Assembly (NCBI GenBank): GCA_937911045.1
Contig: CALEPX010000083.1
Span: forward strand, 1 to 25,455
Origin: an uncultured Fretibacterium sp.
GTDB taxonomy: Bacteria; Synergistota; Synergistia; Synergistales; Aminobacteriaceae
DNA length: 25,455 nt
Direction: 5' to 3'
Shown: piece after piece, positions 8,336 to 16,657 of the stretch
Layout: every line of letters starts with the position of its first letter
Position numbering within the stretch: position 1 is the first letter of the stretch
Notes under the pieces: generated by a model
The model's input: the letters and a program-made list of their open reading frames with translations, nothing else
The model's database searches: none
Told to the model about the DNA's origin: nothing
Program-made: the position numbers and the translations under genes

Positions 8336-9769
8336 TTATTGCAGTTCACGTTTCCATTTTGTGCCTTGGGGCGTATCTTCGAGAATTATTCCGCGCGATT
8401 TCAGTTCATTGCGAATCTCGTCCGACCGTGCAAAATTCTTGTTCTTGCGTGCCTGTGTGCGTTCCTGAATCAGATTTTCGATCTCAAGTGCTTCGGTGTC
8501 AGTTTCGGCTTCAGAATCTTCACGACCAATTACGCCCAGAATATCATCGTAAATTCTCAGCGCATTCAGCGAACTCTCGAAAAATTCCGCCGGCAAAGTT
8601 TCGTTCTCTTTCAAACTCGTGTTGATCAAATACACCAGCTCAAACAACACTCCCAACGCAGCAGCTGTATTGAAATCATCGTCCATTGCAGCGTGAAATT
8701 TCGTGTCAAGTTCGGCGAGATTATTCTTGTAAGCGTTCGCGTCAAAATTCGTGTTCTCTGCAACTCGTGTCTTAAAAGCAAATTCCAAATCGTTCCGGCA
8801 ATTTCGCAATCTTGAGACGCCACTTGCAGATTGTTCCAGAGCTTCAGTCGTGAAATTCAACGGGCTTCGATAATGCGCGCTCAGCATGAAAAATCTAATC
8901 GCTAACGGCGGAAATTTCTCAATCGCAGCTCGTGCCGTGACAAAATTTCCCAACGATTTCGCCATCTTCTCGTTATCAATCAGCAAGAATCCGTTATGCA
9001 GCCAGAAATTCACGAACGCTTTCCCCGAACCAGACGCAGCTTCACTCTGAGCGGCTTCGTTCTCATGATGCGGAAACATCAAGTCAACTCCGCCCGAATG
9101 AATGTCGATATTATCGCCCAAATATTTCGAAGACATCGCGCTGCACTCGATATGCCAACCCGGACGACCTTTGCCCCAAGGACTTTCCCACGACGGTTCA
9201 CCAGGTTTCTCAGCTTTCCATAGAACGAAATCCAACGGGTCACGTTTTTTCTCACCGGGTTCAACTCTCGCACCGGCTTCCAGATCCTCGATATTCTGCT
9301 TGCACAAACTCCCGTAATTCTTCCAGCTGCGAACGTCAAAATACACGTCACCATTCGAGACATAAGCGTGTCCATTCGAAATAATTCTCTCAATCGTGTG
9401 AATAATTTCCGGAATATGCTCAGTCGCTCTCGGCGCAAAAGTCGGGCGTCGAATACCCAAAGCGTCGGCATCTTTGTTATACTCAGCTATGAATCTCTCA
9501 GCAAGTTCCGGAACTGTGATTTTCTCTTTGTGTGCTCTGTGAATCATTTTGTCGTCAATATCCGTGAAATTCTGCACAAACGTTACTTTATAGCCCAGAT
9601 GTTCAAGATAGCGTCTCAAAACGTCGAACACGATAAACGGTCTCGCATTGCCAACGTGAAAGTAATCATAAACCGTCGGGCCGCAGCTGTAAAACGAAAC
9701 TTCCCCGGGTTTAATCGGCACAAATTTTTCTTTCTTACGTGTCAGGTCGTTAAAAAGTTCTAAACTCAA
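8336..9769 (-). CDS. cysS: Cysteinyl-tRNA synthetase
   Basis: A 477-residue class I aminoacyl-tRNA synthetase that attaches cysteine to tRNA-Cys in the cytoplasm. The HIGH-type motif is HVGN at residues 38-41 and the KMSKS-type motif is KMAKS at 268-272. The zinc ligands that recognise cysteine line up as Cys29, Cys209, His234 and Glu238 (SCGP, ECSA, HHENE), nearly the same numbering as the E. coli enzyme. The C-terminal DALR and anticodon regions are present and the length is normal. The start is TTG at 9767-9769 preceded by AAGGGG; I found no better in-frame ATG. It stands alone, convergent with the methyltransferase gene and divergent from the sugar kinase gene. Confidence 0.97.
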   Translation of the reverse strand: MSLELFNDLTRKKEKFVPIKPGEVSFYSCGPTVYDYFHVGNARPFIVFDVLRRYLEHLGYKVTFVQNFTDIDDKMIHRAHKEKITVPELAERFIAEYNKDADALGIRRPTFAPRATEHIPEIIHTIERIISNGHAYVSNGDVYFDVRSWKNYGSLCKQNIEDLEAGARVEPGEKKRDPLDFVLWKAEKPGEPSWESPWGKGRPGWHIECSAMSSKYLGDNIDIHSGGVDLMFPHHENEAAQSEAASGSGKAFVNFWLHNGFLLIDNEKMAKSLGNFVTARAAIEKFPPLAIRFFMLSAHYRSPLNFTTEALEQSASGVSRLRNCRNDLEFAFKTRVAENTNFDANAYKNNLAELDTKFHAAMDDDFNTAAALGVLFELVYLINTSLKENETLPAEFFESSLNALRIYDDILGVIGREDSEAETDTEALEIENLIQERTQARKNKNFARSDEIRNELKSRGIILEDTPQGTKWKRELQ

Positions 9770-9800
9770 AATTCTTTCCCCTTCCGAATAAATATTTCGC

Positions 9801-9812
9801 TATAATTATAAT
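9801..9812. promoter_or_regulatory. Divergent -10 region between cysS and the ROK kinase gene
   Basis: Two TATAAT hexamers stand side by side on the plus strand (9801-9806, 9807-9812) and the same AT block also reads TATAAT on the minus strand (9805-9810). Clear -35 boxes are missing: TTTTGA at 9828-9833 is possible for cysS at 17 bases. The direction served by each box is uncertain. Confidence 0.45.
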
Positions 9813-9867
9813 CGCAATAATTGCAAATCAAAACTCAATCTAAACTAGAACTGGAGGATTTTCGAAG

Positions 9868-10809
9868 ATGGCATATTACGTCGGAATTGACATTGGCGGA
9901 ACTAATATCAAAGCTGGAGTAGTTGACGATAACTCAATGCAGATAATTTCTGAAGCAAGCATCCCCGCCGGAGCAACTCGTCCACAAGAAATCGTGCTTC
10001 AGGACATTCTAAAACTCACACGTGACGTGACTGAACGCGCAGGTCTGAAAATTTCCGAAATTTCGGCTGTAGGCATGGGTTCACCCGGACTTGTTGACGT
10101 TAATAACGGGATCGTGATTTTCAACGCGAATCTGAACTGGCGGGATTTCCCGATTGTTGCGTTGACTCGCGAGGCTCTGAAAATTCCTGCTCACATCGAG
10201 AATGACGCGGACGCAGCAGCTTTTGGAGAAGTTGTCGCTGGAAGTGCGAGAGGCGCGTCAAGTGCGATAATCATCACTCTGGGAACTGGTGTCGGCGTTG
10301 GGATCGTAGCTAACCAGAGAATTTGGGCTGGCAGTGAGTTCGGACACATGACGATTCAGCGCGGCGGAAGATTATGCACGTGCGGAAAACGCGGCTGTCT
10401 CGAAGCTTATGCGAGTGCTACTGGCTTGATTAACATTACGACGGACGCTATCAAGAATAATCCCGAGAGCTTATTATCCGAAATTGCGCGAAATAACGGC
10501 TCTGTGAACGGACAAACTGCTTTTGATGCTGCTGATGATGGCGATCCGGTTGCGAAACAAGTTATCGACGAATACATTTCGTATTTAGCTTGCGGACTTG
10601 TGAACTTAATCGACGGACTTCACCCTGAAATTATCAGTCTCGGCGGCGGAATTGCGAAACAGGGCGAGAAATTATTAGCTCCATTGCGCGAGAAAATTGC
10701 TCTCGAAGTTTTCGGCGAACCCGGCAAGAAAGTCAATCACACAAAAATCGTCAGCTGCACACTTGGCTACAAAGCTGGCGTAATCGGTGCGGCGATGGCT
10801 GCGAAATAA
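9868..10809 (+). CDS. ROK-family sugar kinase (glucokinase or N-acetylglucosamine kinase)
   Basis: A 313-residue ROK kinase using ATP to phosphorylate a hexose or amino sugar. The N-terminal phosphate loop is GIDIGGTNIK (residues 6-15). The catalytic Asp is Asp113 in ENDADAAA, and the second ATP motif is ITLGTGVGVG (136-145). The zinc site has His160 (EFGHM) with Cys170, Cys172 and Cys177 (CTCGKRGC). Start ATG is ten bases after GGAGG. The stop TAA overlaps the nagA ATG by one base. Family members phosphorylate glucose, GlcNAc or ManNAc and cannot be told apart by these motifs. The tight coupling to nagA favours GlcNAc kinase, since the product GlcNAc-6-phosphate is the NagA substrate. That choice is inference. 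Confidence 0.93.
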   Translation: MAYYVGIDIGGTNIKAGVVDDNSMQIISEASIPAGATRPQEIVLQDILKLTRDVTERAGLKISEISAVGMGSPGLVDVNNGIVIFNANLNWRDFPIVALTREALKIPAHIENDADAAAFGEVVAGSARGASSAIIITLGTGVGVGIVANQRIWAGSEFGHMTIQRGGRLCTCGKRGCLEAYASATGLINITTDAIKNNPESLLSEIARNNGSVNGQTAFDAADDGDPVAKQVIDEYISYLACGLVNLIDGLHPEIISLGGGIAKQGEKLLAPLREKIALEVFGEPGKKVNHTKIVSCTLGYKAGVIGAAMAAK

Positions 10810-11930
10810 TGCGCAAAACACTCTTCACGAACGCGATAATCTTCAGACCGGATAATAATTTTCACAGCGGAAATATTGCGATTCAAAACGGAATCTTCAC
10901 GAACGATTTTTCGCAACCCGACGAAATTCTAAACTGCGAGAATCTTTACTTGATTCCGGGTTTGTGCGACATACATTTTCACGGCTGCATGGGTCATGAT
11001 TTCTGCGACGCTACACAAGAATCACTCGCTGCAATCACGAATTACGAACAAAGCATCGGCGTAACGTCAATCTGTCCTGCGACAATGACACTCGCTCCGG
11101 AAAAATTACTCGCAATCATGAGAAATGCCCGAGAATTTCACGAACGCAATCAAAATCTTGTCGGCATAAATCTCGAAGGTCCGTTCATCTCACGCGAAAA
11201 ACCCGGCTCACAGGACGTGCGCTTCATAATTCCGCCCGATATTAACCTGCTCAGGAAATTACAGCAAACCTCGGGAAATCTGATCAAACTCGTAGACATA
11301 GCTCCAGAAATTCCCGGGGCTTTTGATTTTGTAACGCAAGCACGAGATCTGGCAGCAATATCATTCGCTCACAGCAATTCGGACTACGACACCGCGAAAA
11401 AATTCTTTGACGAATACGGAATTTCACACGTTACGCACTTGTACAACGCAATGAATCCGATCAATCACAGGGATCCCGGAGCAATCATCGCGGCTCTTGA
11501 GAATCCGAACGTAATGATCGAGTTAATCTGCGACGGAATACATGTTCACCCTGCAATCGTTCGAAACACGTTCAGAATTTTCGGTGACGATCGAGTAATC
11601 ATGATCAGCGACTCAACCAGCGCGACCGGAATGCCTGACGGAAATTACACACTCGGTGAAAGTCCAATCGTGAAGAAAGCCAACGCGATTTATCTTGCAA
11701 ATTCTCAGGAAAAAATTCTCGCTGGAAGTGCTACAAATCTTGCTGATTGCGTTCGAATCGCTGTGAAAAACATGGGCGTCAAACTGGAATCCGCTATCAA
11801 ATGCGCGACAATCAATCCTGCGAAATCAATCGGTCTGGAAAAATCTCTCGGCAGCATCGAACCCGGGAAAATTGCGAATCTCGTAGGTCTGGATCAAGCT
11901 TTGAATCTCAAGTTCGTATTCTCGACATAA
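10809..11930 (+). CDS. nagA: N-acetylglucosamine-6-phosphate deacetylase
   Basis: A 373-residue amidohydrolase that removes acetate from GlcNAc-6-phosphate to give glucosamine-6-phosphate, feeding glycolysis or cell-wall synthesis. Motifs in order: DIHFHG (His56, His58), NLEGPF (Glu123), SFAHS (His188), THLYNAM (His210), CDGIHVHP and ISDSTSATG (Asp268). Together these form the metal and substrate site expected for NagA. Its ATG shares one base with the stop of the ROK kinase gene (TAATG), so the two are coupled. The C-terminus ends directly after the last beta strand (LNLKFVFST), a little short for the family, and the last 37 bases overlap the 3' end of alr on the other strand. No nagB is in the window. 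Confidence 0.93.
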   Translation: MRKTLFTNAIIFRPDNNFHSGNIAIQNGIFTNDFSQPDEILNCENLYLIPGLCDIHFHGCMGHDFCDATQESLAAITNYEQSIGVTSICPATMTLAPEKLLAIMRNAREFHERNQNLVGINLEGPFISREKPGSQDVRFIIPPDINLLRKLQQTSGNLIKLVDIAPEIPGAFDFVTQARDLAAISFAHSNSDYDTAKKFFDEYGISHVTHLYNAMNPINHRDPGAIIAALENPNVMIELICDGIHVHPAIVRNTFRIFGDDRVIMISDSTSATGMPDGNYTLGESPIVKKANAIYLANSQEKILAGSATNLADCVRIAVKNMGVKLESAIKCATINPAKSIGLEKSLGSIEPGKIANLVGLDQALNLKFVFST

Positions 11931-13063
11931 ACGCGCGTAACTCTGGGCAAAATTTCGCTCAATATCTCGTGAATGATAGTCCCTGCTTTTCGAGCATCGT
12001 CCGTAACAAGTTCCTCGTCGAAAATTACTGCAACGTCTCCGGCTTTGACGCTCTCGCCAGAATTAGCAATATCCGTGACATCAGCCATGATCATATCCAT
12101 GCAAACTCGCCCTATAACCGGACAAATCTTGCCATGAATTTTCACGTTAGCTTTGTTGCTCAAAATTCTCGGGAATCCGTCAGCGTAACCAATCGGCAAA
12201 ACTGCTATTAACGAATCGCGCGACAATTTGCAAGTTCTGCCGTAACTCACCGTGTAATTTTCTGGTAATTTTCGCACGGCTGAGATTTTGCTTTTGACTG
12301 TCATGACCGGACGTAATCCCAAATTGCTGCCCTCGTTGCCATTCTCAGTTGATTCGTAACCGTACAGAACCAGACCGAATCTTCCCATATTAAAATGCGC
12401 GTGAGGATATTTCAGCACACCGACACTTGCTGCTGCGTGAGAGATCCTGAACGTCACACCGAGTTGCGACAAAGTTTCCAGAGCGTCGTTGAATTTCTCG
12501 ATCTGTAATTCCGTGTAATCCGGCTCATCTGCGTCGGCGAAATGCGTGAAAATTCCCTCTGCGTCAAGTCCGGGTAATTTGCATAATTCAGCGATTTCGT
12601 TTGCAGCCTGGTGATTATGCTTGTCCCAGAAAAAGCCGATTCGTCCCATTCCCGTATCAATCTTGACGTGAATCTTTATCTTGCGATTAATCTCGACGGC
12701 GCGCTGTGATAATAAATTCGCGTTCTCAAAATCCTCGACAGCCTGAGTGATTCCGTATTTGCAGATTAACTCAGCAAGTTCCGGCTCAGATTGTCCGAGA
12801 CACAAAATCGGAATCGTTACGCCATTTTCCCGAAGTTCGATTCCTTCAGCGACACTCGCCACAGCTAGCATATCCGCGCCGCATTCCTGCAATTTTCGCG
12901 CAACAGCCAACATTCCATGACCGTAAGCGTTCGCCTTGCACACTCCCAAAAATTTCGCACCGTTTCGCAACAATCCTCGCAAGATTTTCACGTTATGTTC
13001 GAGAGCGTCTAAATCAATTTCCGCCCAAGTTCGCGACATAGCAATTTTAGAAAATTCTGACAT
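11894..13063 (-). CDS. alr: Alanine racemase (PLP-dependent)
   Basis: A 389-residue fold-type III PLP enzyme converting L-alanine to D-alanine for peptidoglycan. The PLP lysine is Lys43 in VCKANAYGHG and the second catalytic base is Tyr274 in VSYGRTCK. The loop GRVCMDM and phosphate-binding region (SHAAASVG) are also present. Length is normal. Start ATG at 13061-13063 lies nine bases after AGGAG. It follows bioA by 31 bases on the same strand, so it is probably the last gene of the biotin transcript, although a separate promoter cannot be excluded. The 3' end overlaps nagA by 37 bases in convergent orientation. Confidence 0.96.
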   Translation of the reverse strand: MSEFSKIAMSRTWAEIDLDALEHNVKILRGLLRNGAKFLGVCKANAYGHGMLAVARKLQECGADMLAVASVAEGIELRENGVTIPILCLGQSEPELAELICKYGITQAVEDFENANLLSQRAVEINRKIKIHVKIDTGMGRIGFFWDKHNHQAANEIAELCKLPGLDAEGIFTHFADADEPDYTELQIEKFNDALETLSQLGVTFRISHAAASVGVLKYPHAHFNMGRFGLVLYGYESTENGNEGSNLGLRPVMTVKSKISAVRKLPENYTVSYGRTCKLSRDSLIAVLPIGYADGFPRILSNKANVKIHGKICPVIGRVCMDMIMADVTDIANSGESVKAGDVAVIFDEELVTDDARKAGTIIHEILSEILPRVTRVYVENTNLRFKA

Positions 13064-13094
13064 AATATTCTGCTCCTGAAAAATTTTCCCAGAA

Positions 13095-14303
13095 TCATAT
13101 CACACGCAAATAGTCTTTCATTACGTCAAAGATTTTCACCAACTCAGGTTCCGAAATAATATACGGCGGCATCGTGTAAATATATTTCAGGAACGGACGA
13201 TTGAACACTCCACGCTCAGACGCAAATTCCTGAAAGCCACGAACAATCTCGGAATTAACGCACTCGATACATACGCAGCCTCCCAAAATGCGAATCTCTT
13301 TCACAAATTCTGAGGCGAAATTAGCAAATTCACGTTTAGCAATTCTCTCTATATTCCGGATTTTTGCCAGATAATTTTCGCGCTCAAAAATCTCGATTGA
13401 CTTCAACGCAACACTACACGCCAGCGCATTTCCCATAAAAGTTGGACCGTGCATTAACGCATGTTCTGAATAATCATCATAGAAGCCCTCGAAAACTTTC
13501 CGATTTGCAACAGTAACGGCGTGTCCGATATATCCGCCAGTCAGAGCTTTTCCCAAAATCAGAATATCCGGCAAAATCAAATCCGCAACGAATCTATTGC
13601 CAGTTCGTCCGAACCCCGTCGCAACTTCATCGAATATCAACAGTACTCCATACTCATCGCACAATTCACGCGCACGCTTCAGAAATTCCGGATCGTAAAT
13701 GCGAAATCCTCCGGCACATTGCAGCAACGGCTCTACGATTAAGCAATTCAACTCGTCGTGATAATCTGCAAATGCGCGTTCTAGTTCTGGAATTTTCGTC
13801 GGAATATGAATCGTATTTTGCGCAGAATTTTCCAGAGCCTTCAGAATAAAGTGATAGTCTTCATCGTCTCCGGCTTCCATCGCTTTGAACGTGTCCCCGT
13901 GATAGGCATTTTCCAGCGCGAGAATTTTCGTCCGGAGATTTTCCCCGCGATTCACGAAATACTGCAACGACATTTTCAGCGCAACTTCTACAGCTACACT
14001 GCCGGAATCCGAGAAGAAACAGTAATCCAGATCTCCGGGCAAATATTCGCGTAATTTCTGCGACAATTTCTCAACGGGTTCATGCGTCAAGCCACCCAGC
14101 ATCACGTGAGAAAATTTCTGAACTTGTGAGATAATCGCAGCGTTAAGTTCCGGATTCTTGTAGCCGTGAATCACACTCCACCATGACGAGACCGAATCTA
14201 TCAATTCTCTGCCATCGTCCGTGCGCAAATACACTCCCTCAGCATCAATAATTTTGTACGGAGCTTTCATGTGTTTCATCTGAGTGTACGGATACCAAAT
14301 CAT
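13095..14303 (-). CDS. bioA: Adenosylmethionine-8-amino-7-oxononanoate aminotransferase
   Basis: A 402-residue class III PLP aminotransferase that makes 7,8-diaminopelargonate from KAPA, normally with S-adenosylmethionine as amino donor. The opening WYPYTQM is typical of BioA. Trp41-Trp42 (SSWWSVIHGY) line the substrate pocket, Asp225 is in IFDEVATGFGRTG, and the PLP lysine is Lys252 in LGKALTGGY. I place the start at the ATG 14301-14303. It makes an ATGA overlap with the bioD stop and has GGAGG eight bases upstream. A longer frame beginning TTG at 14318 is less likely because that TTG runs into the ribosome site. It is the fourth gene of bioY-bioB-bioD-bioA. Confidence 0.95.
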   Translation of the reverse strand: MIWYPYTQMKHMKAPYKIIDAEGVYLRTDDGRELIDSVSSWWSVIHGYKNPELNAAIISQVQKFSHVMLGGLTHEPVEKLSQKLREYLPGDLDYCFFSDSGSVAVEVALKMSLQYFVNRGENLRTKILALENAYHGDTFKAMEAGDDEDYHFILKALENSAQNTIHIPTKIPELERAFADYHDELNCLIVEPLLQCAGGFRIYDPEFLKRARELCDEYGVLLIFDEVATGFGRTGNRFVADLILPDILILGKALTGGYIGHAVTVANRKVFEGFYDDYSEHALMHGPTFMGNALACSVALKSIEIFERENYLAKIRNIERIAKREFANFASEFVKEIRILGGCVCIECVNSEIVRGFQEFASERGVFNRPFLKYIYTMPPYIISEPELVKIFDVMKDYLRVI

Positions 14304-14965
14304 AATTGCAGCCTCCAAGTAATTTCTGAGTCATCATTCCCGACACACGCAAGAATTTTCACGCCTGTAATTTTCTCGCACATTCGCAAATTATCCTCGT
14401 GCAGAATATTCCCGGATTCGAATCGATTGAATATTATTCCGTCAAGCCTGATATTTTTCTCGCGCAAATATTCCGCCGTCAAGCCGACAGCGTTAATCGT
14501 GCCAAGTCCAGCATCTGCAACAAGAACGCAACTCAATCCCAGAGCTTTCACGACATCTTCGAGCCAAATTTCGCAAGTCTCGTCAATTCGCAACGGACAC
14601 AAAATTCCGCCAGAACCCTCAACTAAAACGCAATCGTAATTTTCCTGCAAGTTCCGGAATTTTTTCACAATCACGTTCATATCAAGCTGATTATTTTCGA
14701 TTCTTGCAGCCAAGTGCGGAGAATATGCTCTCTCGTAAACATACGGACACATCGAGCCTAAATCTTGATTCGTTCCCGAGATTTTCTTCACGTGTAACGC
14801 ATCGCCCGGAATCAAGTTATTATTTTCATCGCGAATATTTCCGCTCATAGCAGCTTTGTAATACGCAACGTTTACGCCGTTTTGCAGCAAATTTTTCACG
14901 ATTAAAGCCGACACGAAAGTTTTCCCGACATCAGTTCCAGTTCCAATCACGAAAATATTTCTCAC
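14300..14965 (-). CDS. bioD: Dethiobiotin synthetase
   Basis: A 221-residue P-loop enzyme that closes the ureido ring of dethiobiotin from diaminopelargonate, CO2 and ATP. The P-loop is GTGTDVGKT with Lys15 and Thr16 by my start. Further family motifs are the substrate lysine region (YYKAAMSG) and VEGSGGILCPL (the ATP/Mg acidic region). I choose GTG at 14963-14965 because it forms a GTGA overlap with the bioB stop and has GAGG ten bases upstream. A GTG two codons earlier (14971) leaves only four bases of spacing. The stop overlaps bioA by four bases. Confidence 0.95.
   Translation of the reverse strand: MRNIFVIGTGTDVGKTFVSALIVKNLLQNGVNVAYYKAAMSGNIRDENNNLIPGDALHVKKISGTNQDLGSMCPYVYERAYSPHLAARIENNQLDMNVIVKKFRNLQENYDCVLVEGSGGILCPLRIDETCEIWLEDVVKALGLSCVLVADAGLGTINAVGLTAEYLREKNIRLDGIIFNRFESGNILHEDNLRMCEKITGVKILACVGNDDSEITWRLQL
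14312..14316 (-). promoter_or_regulatory. Ribosome binding site deciding the bioA start
   Basis: GGAGG on the minus strand lies eight bases before the ATG at 14303. The alternative TTG at 14316-14318 shares its last base with this site, so it cannot be the start that the site serves. Confidence 0.85.
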
Positions 14966-15927
14966 TCGCACGTTACCTCGAAGCCCAATTTGTTCAGCAT
15001 TTCAATATCCGTCTTGATGCTAATTCCCGCCGTAGTCAACATGTCACCGGAAATCGAAGCGTTTGCTCCAGACACAAAGCAGCTCAGCCCCTTATCCTGC
15101 AAAAGTCCGCGACCTCCAGCAAGTCTCACGTACGAATCCGGAATTATGAATCGATACACCGCGATAATTCTGCGCAAATCTTCAGGAGTTAATTTCTCGT
15201 TATTTTCAAACGGTGTTCCCTGAACTGGATTGAGCATATTCACCGGAACGCTTTTGATTCCCAAATCACGCAATTCGAACGCCATATTGATTCGATCTTC
15301 GACGCTTTCGCCAACTCCCATAATTCCACCGCTGCAAACTTCGAGCCCGGCTGATTGAGCTGCTTTGATAGCTGTGATTTTGTCATCGAATTTGTGAGTT
15401 GTGCAAATTTCGGGGAAATGTTCGCGTGAAGTTTCGAGATTGTTGTGAACTCGTGATAAACCGGCAGCCTTGAGTTTTTTATATTGCGATTCGTTCAGAA
15501 GACCCAATGACGCACAGACTGCGATTCCGGTTTTGGCTTTGATTTCGCGAATCGTTTCGCACAAGCTGTCGACTTCCTGATCGTTAAGATTTCTTCCGGA
15601 CGTGACGATGCCGTAATGAACAGCGCCTTCTTCGTAATCGTGTTTCGCCTTCGCAAGAATTTCCAGAGTTGATAATAGCGCGTATTCTTCAACGCCTGTT
15701 TTGTGATGAGCGGATTGAGCGCAGAATTTGCAGTTTTCGGAACAGCGTCCGCTCTTGGCATTGATAATCGTACACATGTCGAATTTTTCGGCACAGAATT
15801 TTTCGCGAATCTCGTTAGCTTTCGAGCATAATTCTTCTAACGGCTGCTTGTATAATTCGAGAGCTTCGGATTTCGTGATATTTTCACCGGACAAAACTTT
15901 CGCGGCTAATTCAGAAACGTAACTCAA
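14962..15927 (-). CDS. bioB: Biotin synthase (radical SAM)
   Basis: A radical SAM enzyme inserting sulfur into dethiobiotin, about 321 residues by my start. The radical-SAM cluster motif is CSENCKFC (Cys62, Cys66, Cys69). VCASLG and VCSGG supply cysteines expected for the second iron-sulfur cluster, and YVRLAGGR holds the conserved arginine. I place the start at TTG 15925-15927. It overlaps the bioY stop as TTGA and lies seven bases after AAGGTG. The open frame continues 21 codons upstream into bioY, but that part has no family similarity. It is the second gene of the biotin operon. Confidence 0.95.
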   Translation of the reverse strand: MSYVSELAAKVLSGENITKSEALELYKQPLEELCSKANEIREKFCAEKFDMCTIINAKSGRCSENCKFCAQSAHHKTGVEEYALLSTLEILAKAKHDYEEGAVHYGIVTSGRNLNDQEVDSLCETIREIKAKTGIAVCASLGLLNESQYKKLKAAGLSRVHNNLETSREHFPEICTTHKFDDKITAIKAAQSAGLEVCSGGIMGVGESVEDRINMAFELRDLGIKSVPVNMLNPVQGTPFENNEKLTPEDLRRIIAVYRFIIPDSYVRLAGGRGLLQDKGLSCFVSGANASISGDMLTTAGISIKTDIEMLNKLGFEVTCE

Positions 15928-16487
15928 ATTTTCACACCTTCTTGTATTAACGGGAGCAGAATTTTTCCCAGAGACGCGGCAGCAAAACACAGCGCAATAT
16001 CACCCGGGACAGCCAGCACAACGCAATACACGAATAATGGCATGAATCCAATCGGTGTTCCGAGATAAAAATTGCTGATTAGTCCGTAATAAATCATTCC
16101 GAGTGAATACACAATCCCCAAACCAGCAAAATTCGCGAGCAAAAGTGAATGTCTCTCAGATAATTTTCCCGTGACGAAACTTCCCAACGCAAAGCCGATT
16201 AAATACCCGAAACTTGGCTGCAAAACGTACTCGATTCCGCCGCCGCTCGCAAAAACAGGAACTCCTGCTAATCCCAGAATTACGTAAATCATGACGGAAA
16301 TGAATCCTAATTTTGCGCCGAGTAATAATCCCGCCATCGTTGTGAAAAAAAATTGCAGCGTGAACGGAACTACTGGTACCGGAATTTTCATAAACGCTCC
16401 GATTGAAATTAACGCCGAAAACATTGCGCAGAGAATCATATTTCTGATTCGTGATCGTGTGCGTGATTGTGTTCGTGATTTGTGCAA
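15924..16487 (-). CDS. bioY: BioY biotin transporter S component
   Basis: A small membrane protein of 187 residues, the biotin-binding subunit of an ECF-type importer in the inner membrane. Typical BioY segments are IGAFMKIPVPVVPFTLQFFF near the start and the membrane helices MAGLLLGAKLGF, GYLIGFALGSFVTG and VYCVVLAVPGDIALCF. About six helices are visible. No ECF ATPase genes (EcfA/EcfT) are nearby, so it either works alone or uses shared modules. The start is uncertain: TTG at 16485-16487 adds a basic, repeat-encoded stretch (HKSRTQSRTRSRIR), with GGGAG about 14 bases upstream. An ATG at 16439 would give a shorter form without a ribosome site. It heads the bio operon behind a strong promoter. 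Confidence 0.93.
   Translation of the reverse strand: MHKSRTQSRTRSRIRNMILCAMFSALISIGAFMKIPVPVVPFTLQFFFTTMAGLLLGAKLGFISVMIYVILGLAGVPVFASGGGIEYVLQPSFGYLIGFALGSFVTGKLSERHSLLLANFAGLGIVYSLGMIYYGLISNFYLGTPIGFMPLFVYCVVLAVPGDIALCFAAASLGKILLPLIQEGVKI
15935..15940 (-). promoter_or_regulatory. Ribosome binding site deciding the bioB TTG start
   Basis: AAGGTG on the minus strand lies within the last codons of bioY, seven bases before the TTG at 15927. It supports a TTG start with TTGA stop-start coupling over the longer open frame beginning inside bioY. Confidence 0.7.
16443..16478 (-). repeat. Three imperfect 12-base repeats encoding an Arg/Ser-rich BioY N-terminus
   Basis: On the minus strand TCACGAACACAA, TCACGCACACGA and TCACGAATCAGA follow each other in frame, coding for SRTQ, SRTR and SRIR. 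They lie before the first membrane helix and add positive charge on the cytoplasmic side. Confidence 0.7.
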
Positions 16488-16523
16488 CTTGTTAAGATTC
16501 GCTCCCTTAGTTATTTTTTGCGT

Positions 16524-16552
16524 ATTGTATGCGTGAAAATCTGCATTGTCAA
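16524..16552 (-). promoter_or_regulatory. Consensus sigma-70 promoter of the biotin operon
   Basis: On the minus strand a perfect TTGACA (16547-16552) is followed after exactly 17 bases by TACAAT (16524-16529), one mismatch from TATAAT. Transcription would start near 16517, giving a leader of about 30 bases before the TTG of bioY. I see no paired BirA-type operator half-sites around it. Confidence 0.85.
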
Positions 16553-16657
16553 GTAAAATATTCGCATGAACTTTACAAATATATTTTTCGCGAAAATTCT
16601 GTGTTCGTGATATTATTTTCAGTAATAAAATTTTCTAACGAGAGGGGTTTTTACACC

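Noticed and set aside
8311..8340. Short ATTCTG repeats after the hairpin, as a possible regulatory repeat
   Set aside because: Only two or three short copies that simply form a T-rich stretch behind a terminator.
14304..14318. TTG start five codons upstream in bioA
   Set aside because: It overlaps the GGAGG that serves the ATG at 14303.
15928..15990. Longer bioB reading frame starting inside bioY
   Set aside because: The 21 extra residues do not resemble BioB, and the TTG at 15927 has a well-spaced ribosome site.
16487..16510. TTGTTAAG resembling half of a BirA operator near the bioY start
   Set aside because: No matching second half-site at the expected spacing, so it is probably chance in AT-rich DNA.
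16529..16657. Longer start for the aldolase gene
   Set aside because: The added 43 residues are AT-rich and non-conserved, and the ATG at 16658 has a ribosome site and begins the family similarity.
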